This document shows, one piece after another, positions 1-4,851 of a DNA stretch of 10,489 nt (position 1 is its first letter; each line of letters begins with the position of its first letter). Made by a program: the position numbers and the translations under genes. The notes under the pieces are model-generated. The model did not search any database and was not told where the DNA came from. It was given only the letters and a program-made list of their open reading frames with translations. This stretch comes from JALYQB01 sp035640155. Lineage in GTDB: Bacteria > Actinomycetota > Actinomycetes > Mycobacteriales > Pseudonocardiaceae. The DNA is taken from contig DASQWR010000230.1 of assembly GCA_035640155.1 (NCBI GenBank), positions 1 to 10,489 of the forward strand, given 5' to 3'.

Positions 1-2
1 AG

Positions 3-104
3 GCTCGTGGTTACGTCGCCGACGCGATCACGCGAACCGTCACCACGCCGAGCAACGCGGCCACGGACCGACCGGCCCCGCCCGGCGGGCGGAGTGCGAG
101 GTGA
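3..104 (+). CDS. possible C-terminal end of an unidentified protein (partial at left edge)
   Basis: From base 3 the plus strand is open for 33 codons, beginning ARGYVADAITRTV, followed by a Pro/Arg/Ala-rich tail and a TGA at 102-104. The first dozen residues look like a normal helical protein end. The A-x-x-YV-x-x-AI pattern resembles the last helix of some PfkB/ThiD-type kinases, but it is far too short to assign a family. Another plus frame is also open here (7-255), so the reading frame itself is uncertain. It could equally be noncoding. Confidence 0.3.
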   Translation, partial: ARGYVADAITRTVTTPSNAATDRPAPPGGRSAR

Positions 105-403
105 CACAGCCGGGCAGCTGCTGAATGAGCGCGGACTGCACGTCGTTGACGCGTTCGACTGGGCCCCGGAGCAGCTCGGGGCGCTCGTCACATCCGGCGC
201 AGGCCGTCCGACTCCGGCAGCGTCGCCGGCACAAACGCGGGCACTGGAGTCGTGAACTCGACACCGATGGGATTCTGCGCGCGAGAAACCCGCACGTGTC
301 GAGTTCACGGACAGCCCCCCGTGGGCCCGTGGCGGACGAGCGAGTGCGCGCCGTCGCCCACCACGTCCAGCTCCTCCTCGGGACGCCGACGCGGCGCCAG
401 TAG
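105..403. other. gene-poor gap downstream of the kinase
   Basis: This stretch of about 300 bases lies between the possible gene end at 104 and the stop codon of the minus-strand kinase at 404. I recognise no protein family in any frame. The overlapping open frames here have no recognisable motifs, and none has a convincing ribosome binding site. The one clear structure is the nested inverted repeat at 251-309, described separately. Confidence 0.5.
251..309. repeat. 59-bp nested inverted repeat
   Basis: The outer arms CGTGAACTCGACAC (251-264) and GTGTCGAGTTCACG (296-309) are perfect reverse complements over 14 bp. Inside them a second imperfect pair, GGGATTCT and AGAAACCC (one mismatch), flanks a GCGCGCG loop. 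The whole could fold as a long hairpin about 95 bases past the kinase stop codon. It has no T-run, so a classical intrinsic terminator is doubtful. A dispersed palindromic repeat, a protein-binding site or an RNA hairpin that stabilises the kinase transcript are alternatives. Confidence 0.75.
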
Positions 404-1714
404 TCACGACGTCGTGGGTTCCGGCGAGAGCGTCGAGCTCGGGAGCGAGGGCGTGGTTGACGGCTCGGTCCCGGTGCTGGGCGTGGGCGTCGGCTCGGGC
501 GTGGAGCTCGGCGTCGGTGTGACCGATGGGGGAGGTGGTACTGGTCCGGGTTCCGAAGTGGGCGTCGGCTCCGGTTCCGAAGTGGGCGTCGGCTCCGGGG
601 TGGGCGCCGGCTCGGGTTCCGGGACCGGCTCCTCGGTCTCTGCCGGTGTCGTCGGGACGACCTGCGACGGGCGGGCTGGCGGGGGCGCGGGGTCGTCGTC
701 CGGGGCGAGCATTGACCACAGGAATGCCGCAGCGGACGCCGCGAGCAGGACGCCGACCACCAAGGGCGCCATGGCGCGCCACCAGTGCGACGCGGGAGAC
801 GGTGCGTTGGGCGGTGTCGCAGGCGGTGCCACGATCGGCGGGGTCGCCAGCGGCGCACCGTTGCCGATGACCGGGGCGAGCAGCGTGGTGGTGTCCCCTC
901 GGGGTGGGCGCAGCGACGCGGCCACGTCCGCGGCGGTGGGACGCTCGGCGGGATCGGTGGCGGTCATCCGGGTCAGCAGCGGCGTCAGACCGCCTGCGAG
1001 TCTCGGCGGCACCTCCGGCGGGCGGTGCAACCGAGCGGCCAACGACTCCATGACCGCGCCCGGGTACTCGCGTCGTCCGGTCAGCGACTCCAGCAGCACC
1101 AGCCCGAGCGCGTAGACGTCCGTCGCCGGCCCCACGGGCGAGCCGCTGGCCTGCTCGGGTGACATGTACGCCGGCGTTCCGATGATGTCGCCGGCGGCGG
1201 TGACCCGGGTGGTGTCCACGAGCCGCGCGATCCCGAAGTCACCGAGCATCGGCCTGTCGTTCTCGCCGAGCAGCACGTTGGCCGGCTTCACGTCCCGGTG
1301 CGTGATGCCGTGGGAGTGGACATACGCGAGCGTGTCCGCGAGCTCGGCCCCGAGGCCGACGACCGCCTGCTCGGGCAGCGGCCCGGCCCGCAGACGTTCG
1401 GCCAGCGGCGGGCCGCAGACCAGCTGCATGACCAGGTAGGCGCGGCCGTCGTCGGTCCCGGCGTCGAACAGCTCGATCAGCCCCGGGTGGCGCAGCCGGG
1501 CGAGGGTCGCCAGCTCGGCGTCCTGGCGCTGTCGGTCCGGCCCGGTGATGCCGCGCATAAAGAGCTTGACGGCGACGTCGCGCTGCAGCCGCAGGTCGCG
1601 GGCTCGGTGGATGTCGGCGGTGCCGCCGCGCCCGATCACCGGTCCTAGCTCGTAACGCCCCGCGATGACCGGCGGGGCGTCCGGTGCAGGCGTGGGAAGG
1701 ATGTCGTCGGTCAC
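404..1714 (-). CDS. PknB-type transmembrane Ser/Thr protein kinase
   Basis: A receptor-like eukaryotic-type kinase that would phosphorylate Ser/Thr on cytoplasmic proteins. Visible kinase motifs, numbered from the chosen start: glycine loop GRGGTADIHRA (28-38), ATP lysine K50 in VAVKLF, catalytic HRDVKPAN (139-146), DFG (159-161) and the SPE form of the APE motif (185-187). One transmembrane helix lies at about 315-337. The outer part (about 338-436) is only Pro/Thr/Ser/Glu-rich stalk, with no PASTA or other sensor domain, so no ligand can be proposed. The GTG at 1714 is chosen because the kinase domain begins about 20 residues later and longer in-frame extensions run antisense to the decayed transporter. 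The ribosome binding site is weak (GGAG about 20 bases away), so leaderless or inefficient initiation is possible. The codons of the stalk contain a 24-bp tandem repeat. Confidence 0.95.
   Translation of the reverse strand: MTDDILPTPAPDAPPVIAGRYELGPVIGRGGTADIHRARDLRLQRDVAVKLFMRGITGPDRQRQDAELATLARLRHPGLIELFDAGTDDGRAYLVMQLVCGPPLAERLRAGPLPEQAVVGLGAELADTLAYVHSHGITHRDVKPANVLLGENDRPMLGDFGIARLVDTTRVTAAGDIIGTPAYMSPEQASGSPVGPATDVYALGLVLLESLTGRREYPGAVMESLAARLHRPPEVPPRLAGGLTPLLTRMTATDPAERPTAADVAASLRPPRGDTTTLLAPVIGNGAPLATPPIVAPPATPPNAPSPASHWWRAMAPLVVGVLLAASAAAFLWSMLAPDDDPAPPPARPSQVVPTTPAETEEPVPEPEPAPTPEPTPTSEPEPTPTSEPGPVPPPPSVTPTPSSTPEPTPTPSTGTEPSTTPSLPSSTLSPEPTTS
549..596. repeat. 24-bp tandem duplication in the kinase stalk
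   Basis: Two exact adjacent copies of a 24-bp unit (549-572 and 573-596; the unit begins GGTTCCGAAGTGG) encode, on the minus strand, two copies of an eight-residue PTPTSEPE-type unit in the outer Pro/Thr/Ser/Glu stalk of the kinase. A degenerate third copy follows. The unit is a multiple of three, so copy-number change keeps the frame and only alters stalk length. Confidence 0.9.
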
Positions 1715-1814
1715 GTGGCTCAGGCGGAGTGCTCCGACTGGCGATGCTCGTCCATGCCCAAGGTGTACTCCCGACGGCCGGCATGCGCAGCGGAAGGGAG
1801 AGCAGGTCGCGAAC

Positions 1815-2080
1815 TCGCCTCGTAAGCTCCCACACACCGCGCGAGAATGGGCCCACCTCACTGTCGCAGCGTTGATCTCCATCGCGATCCCATACACCCT
1901 GTTCGCCGTCGCGGAACAGACCGTCGCGTCGTCTCTGGCGGGCACGATCAACGCCCCCACGCCTCTTTGGGCCGCGGTCCTCACCGCGAGCGCGGGCGTC
2001 GAGCGGCTCGCGAGCCCGCGCCGCGTCATCGGATTCGGGGGAGCGCTGGTCCTGCTCTCACCCTGGGACGGCGACGTTGA
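1815..2080 (+). pseudogene. decayed EamA/DMT-family transporter, internal fragment
   Basis: In the frame containing the TGG at 1848-1850 the plus strand encodes a run typical of the middle of drug/metabolite (EamA) transporters: KLPHTAREWAHLTVAALIS, then IPYTLFAVAEQTVASSLAG, then INAPTPLWAAVLTA, then ERLASPRRVIGFGG and LVLLSPWDG. In intact members this covers the end of the first EamA repeat, with the AEQ-x-V-x-SSLAG-x-x-NA-x-TPLW signature. The N-terminal helices and the whole second repeat are missing: full proteins have about 10 helices and 280-320 residues, while about 88 residues are recognisable here. The stretch between ERLAS and LVLLSPW also looks shortened. There is no start or ribosome binding site, and the open frame runs on only as antisense to the methyltransferase gene. 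It is almost certainly non-functional, and fills most of the gap between the kinase and the methyltransferase. Confidence 0.8.
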
Positions 2081-2120
2081 CCTCGGGGTCGTTGTCTGCG
2101 CGACCAGGCGGGCAGCACGT

Positions 2121-3110
2121 CTACCGACGGATGAACAGGAAGAGCCCGTACTGCCACACCGCATCGATCCACTCGGCGTCCAGGTCGAAGCCGAAGACGC
2201 ACACCGCGTCGACGAACTCCGGGCGGTGGAACTTCACGGAGTGCCCGTGGCAGATCGGGTCGCCGCAGCGCAGGGTCAGCGTGTGGTCCAGGGCCCGCAG
2301 CGTGACCGTCTGGTCCTCGGTGGCGTAGAGGTGGCCCTCGACGGTCGTGGTCTCGGGCACGTAGCGGGCCCGCGGGTAGAAGCGGTGCAGCACCACGTCA
2401 CCGTCGAAGCACCGGCTGAAGTACGCGAGCTGGTTGAGCCGGAACCGGGCCTGGGCCGTGGCCCCGGGCGGGTCGTTGTAGGCGTCCTCCAGCACCTCTG
2501 CCGGCTTGACCAGGTCCGCCGTCACGAGGAAGCGGTCACCCGGTGCGAGCGTGGCCGCGACGTCGCCGACCAGCGCGGCCCGCTCGGCCGACGTGGTGTT
2601 GCCGATGGCGCTGCCCAACAACACCACGGTCAGTGGCTCGGTGCGCGCCGAGCGCAGGTATGACAGCCCCGCCTCGTACCGGCCCCACAGCCCGTGCACC
2701 GCCAGCCCGTCCAGCTCGGCGGGCAGGGCCGTGGCACTGCGCTCCAGCATCTCCCGGCTCACGTCGATCGGCAGGTACGTCGTCCGCCGGCGCCGCAGGC
2801 ACGCGGACAGCAGCAGCCGCGTCTTCTTGGCGCTGCCGCTGCCCAGCTCCGCCACGCACGGTCCGAGCCGGTCGGCGATCTCGCCGGCGTGCCGCTCCAG
2901 CAGCGCGAACTCTGCTCGTGTCAGGTAGTAGCTCGGCAGCTCGGAGAGCTCCTCCCACAGATCCGAGCCGACCGCGTCGTACCCGTACCACGCGGGGATC
3001 CGCGGGGGCGTCTCCCGCAGGCACTCCAGCACGGCCGAGCGGTCGTCCCAGAACGCCGCCTCATCATCGACCGGCTCGACTTGGATTCGGCCCGACACGG
3101 GTGAGCTCAC
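2121..3110 (-). CDS. EgtD-family amino-acid N-methyltransferase, likely non-histidine substrate
   Basis: A SAM-dependent methyltransferase of the EgtD family (DUF2260/Methyltransf_33), whose members N-methylate the alpha-amine of amino acids; the classic case makes hercynine from histidine. The protein is 329 residues against about 321 for mycobacterial EgtD. Family blocks are WYGYDAVGSDLWEELSELP (41-59), the SAM loop ELGSGSAKKTRLLL (88-101), VVLLGSAIGN (162-171) and ADLVKP (198-203). Against the M. smegmatis enzyme as I remember it, amine/carboxylate-pocket residues Tyr56, Asn166, Tyr206 and Ser284 are kept (Y61, N171, Y211, S291). Met252 and the imidazole-contacting Glu282 become G259 and G289, in an alignment without gaps. 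This argues against histidine and for a bulkier substrate. GTG at 3110 gives the right length; GTG at 3098 is an alternative. A GAGG lies very close to the start, and a short upstream frame ends in a GTGA overlap. No egtA, egtB, egtC or egtE is nearby. Confidence 0.92.
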   Translation of the reverse strand: MSSPVSGRIQVEPVDDEAAFWDDRSAVLECLRETPPRIPAWYGYDAVGSDLWEELSELPSYYLTRAEFALLERHAGEIADRLGPCVAELGSGSAKKTRLLLSACLRRRRTTYLPIDVSREMLERSATALPAELDGLAVHGLWGRYEAGLSYLRSARTEPLTVVLLGSAIGNTTSAERAALVGDVAATLAPGDRFLVTADLVKPAEVLEDAYNDPPGATAQARFRLNQLAYFSRCFDGDVVLHRFYPRARYVPETTTVEGHLYATEDQTVTLRALDHTLTLRCGDPICHGHSVKFHRPEFVDAVCVFGFDLDAEWIDAVWQYGLFLFIRR

Positions 3111-3246
3111 CGCCTCAAACTCGCCATCCGCTTGCGGGTGTCCTTGCGCGCGCCGTCGCCTGCTTGGCCATCTCGTGCCGGGCGGCTGACACGCGGCCGG
3201 CGACCTCGTGCCCAACGATAGCGGCCGTATGCACCCCGCCGTGCCA

Positions 3247-3556
3247 TCGGCCGACGTCGGCGGGACGAAGCATGCGGGCGGTGTCGTGGACACGAACGCC
3301 TACCGGGACTGGCCGGTGCGCGAGCTGCTGGAGAAGACGACGGCGCTGCCCGTCACGGTCGACAACGACGCGAACGTCGCGGCGCTCGCTGAGTCCCGGC
3401 CCGGCGAGCGGCCCTACCACGACAGGTGCTGCTGACGGTCGACACCGGGATCGGTGGCGATGCTGTGCTCGACGGCTCGATCTACGCGATCCGGCGGGCC
3501 GGCGGGGAGCTGGGTATGACATCCGTCGGCGATCGGGTACTTCCCGAGCATGTCCG
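3247..3556 (+). pseudogene. decayed ROK-family sugar kinase/glucokinase remnant
   Basis: Three ROK signatures survive in order but not as one protein. The phosphate loop DVGGTK is at 3253-3270. The block YRDWPVRELLEKTTALP then PVTVDNDANVAALAE, containing the catalytic Asp in NDAN, lies at about 3300-3395 in the same frame. The run VLLTVDTGIGGDAVLDGSIY and RRAGGELGM lies in a different frame from 3426. Roughly 80-100 residues that normally separate DVGGTK from the NDAN block are missing, and a frameshift near 3420 leads the first frame into a TGA at 3433. The zinc-binding cysteine motif and the rest of the C-terminal half are absent. In intact form it would phosphorylate a hexose or act as a ROK repressor; no DNA-binding domain is visible. 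It occupies the gap between the divergent methyltransferase and dioxygenase genes. Confidence 0.85.
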
Positions 3557-3588
3557 AGGACGTACACCATGGTCCGCCTAAGGAAGGC

Positions 3589-3601
3589 AGGGGTAGCGAT
3601 G
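3589..3601 (+). promoter_or_regulatory. ribosome binding site fixing the dioxygenase start
   Basis: A purine-rich AGGGG stands five bases before the ATG at 3599, preceded by a second run AAGGAAGG. The alternative in-frame ATG at 3569 has no such site and would add ten residues not expected in the family, so 3599 is preferred. Confidence 0.6.
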
Positions 3602-4375
3602 GGTGATCTGAGAGCGGAGCTCGGCTCACTGCCGGACGGTCAGCGCGGGGAGAGGGCCGTCGCAGACGTCGATCCGATCGATGACGCTCGTACCGCCTTG
3701 GCCTCGACCGGCGCGTACCTGATGCCGGCGGCCGTCCTGTGGCAGCGCCTGCAGGCGGACCGTGCGCAGTGGGCTCGATTCGCCGCGCATTGGGAGGATC
3801 TGACACCGGACAAGTATGCGGTCGGATCCGGTACGCGCCGGATGCGCCGCTACGGGCAGTTCGTCCTCGCCAGGGACGGAGCCCGGCGTCTGCTACCGCA
3901 CGCAGCGTTTCGGCAGCCGACCGACACCAACCGGCTGTTTCCCGTTGCGAGCCGTGACTTCGACCCCTTGACCGACGCTTTCGTTGCCGACCCCGTCCTG
4001 GATGCCCTGCTGCCGCTGTTGAGCGAGATCGCCGCGGGGATCGAGGACGCGCCTCGATGGAGCACCCACGTTCACCCGTTCCGGGTCGTGGGCTCGACCG
4101 ACAGTCGAGGCGACGCAACCCCGGAGGGGCGGCACCAGGACGGTGTCACGCTGGTCTCGTCGCTGTTGGTCGCGCGCCGGAACGCCGCCGGCGGGCAGAG
4201 CTCGGTGTTCGATCCGGACGGAAAGGAAGTCCTCGCGACTACCTTGAGCGAGCCGGGAACACTTCTCGTAGGCGATGATCGGCGAACCTGGCACAGCGTC
4301 AGCCCGATCCGGCCGGTCGACGTGGACGGTCCGGCCTACCGGGACGTGCTGGTGGTGACGCTCACGGCGTGCTGA
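3599..4375 (+). CDS. Fe(II)/2-oxoglutarate dioxygenase, amino-acid hydroxylase type
   Basis: A member of the 2OG-Fe dioxygenase family PF10014, which contains the Bacillus L-isoleucine 4-hydroxylase; family members hydroxylate free amino acids. The 258-residue protein carries the iron triad in the family's arrangement: PEGRHQDG gives H179 and D181, and TWHSVSP gives H232. YRDVLVV (R248) supplies the likely 2-oxoglutarate-binding arginine. The conserved RRNAAGGQSSVFD stretch (193-205) lies between them. Length and motif spacing look complete, and there is no signal peptide, so it is cytoplasmic. The first 25 residues are polar and look disordered. Its 3' end overlaps the convergent ATPase fragment by 14 bases. 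The carbamoyltransferase begins 476 bases further along the same strand and could act on the hydroxyl this enzyme installs. The substrate cannot be read from the sequence. Confidence 0.88.
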   Translation: MGDLRAELGSLPDGQRGERAVADVDPIDDARTALASTGAYLMPAAVLWQRLQADRAQWARFAAHWEDLTPDKYAVGSGTRRMRRYGQFVLARDGARRLLPHAAFRQPTDTNRLFPVASRDFDPLTDAFVADPVLDALLPLLSEIAAGIEDAPRWSTHVHPFRVVGSTDSRGDATPEGRHQDGVTLVSSLLVARRNAAGGQSSVFDPDGKEVLATTLSEPGTLLVGDDRRTWHSVSPIRPVDVDGPAYRDVLVVTLTAC

Positions 4376-4670
4376 GCCGTAGTTGAGCGGCCGCGATGCA
4401 TCCGCCCCGCGTCGCGGTCGTGCCCTCAGCACGCGGGTTGATGCGCAGGACATCAACGAGGTCGCGGCCCATCGCCAGACCTCGGCCCCGACCGGCAGTG
4501 GTGGGAGCTTCGCGCCAGCGACCCTGGTCGGAGGCCTCAACGCGGACCTCGCCGCCACTGGTGAGTGTGGCGTGCAGCGCCACGCTGCCGGTGTTGGTGA
4601 TCGCGCCAGTGGCGTCGTCGGAGTAGGCGTGCTCCACGCTGTTCGCGACTAGCTCACCGACGGCGGCCAC
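4362..4670 (-). pseudogene. truncated RsbW-like anti-sigma factor ATPase (HATPase_c)
   Basis: The 102-residue frame begins inside the ATP-binding fold of the RsbW/SpoIIAB serine kinase family, which bind and inhibit sigma factors or phosphorylate anti-anti-sigma factors. Seen are the N box ELVANSVEHAY (N10, H14), the G1-like SDQGRW (D48), the glycine lid GRGRGLAMGRDLVD (60-73) and GTT (83-85). Normal members of about 130-150 residues have some 35-45 residues before the N box that form the dimer strand and first helix. Here only four residues precede ELVANS, and the upstream in-frame sequence does not resemble the missing part or offer a start. The GTG at 4670 has no good ribosome binding site. 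It is therefore probably a 5'-truncated remnant, although a short functional ATPase cannot be excluded. No sigma factor or STAS partner is in the window. Confidence 0.7.
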
Positions 4671-4851
4671 CGGCCAACCGATCCTACCCGGCGGACGGCG
4701 CTGAGATGACGTCGCTGGGCCGCTGCTGGTTGAGCGCGGAGTGAGTCCAGGTTGCGCCGCGTCCGCGCGCCTGGTGGACCTCTCGCAGGTACGGTCCGCT
4801 CATCGATCAAGCCGGACTTCAGCTGCCGGTCGTGCTCAGGGAGGGCAGGCG
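4671..4851. other. intergenic region upstream of the carbamoyltransferase
   Basis: A gap of about 180 bases separates the truncated ATPase (transcribed leftward) from the carbamoyltransferase (rightward). It should hold the promoter of the latter. A TACGGT at 4790-4795 is a possible -10 box, but I see no convincing -35 at the right distance. A strong ribosome binding site, GGGAGG, ends about seven bases before the ATG at 4852. Confidence 0.4.

Noticed and set aside
40..858. 272-codon minus-strand open frame
   Set aside because: Almost entirely Arg/Ser/Pro; it is the alternative frame of the kinase stalk repeat region.
1665..2663. 332-codon plus-strand open frame
   Set aside because: Only 1815-2080 resembles a protein family (EamA). 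The rest is antisense to the kinase start and to the methyltransferase.
2121..3110. ergothioneine biosynthesis cluster
   Set aside because: Only an EgtD-family gene is present. No EgtB sulfoxide synthase, EgtC amidotransferase, EgtE lyase or EgtA ligase is visible, and the histidine-pocket residues differ.
2543..3598. long 5' extension of the dioxygenase frame
   Set aside because: The extension is antisense to the methyltransferase and out of frame with the ROK remnant. The ATG at 3599 has a proper ribosome binding site and gives the family's usual length.
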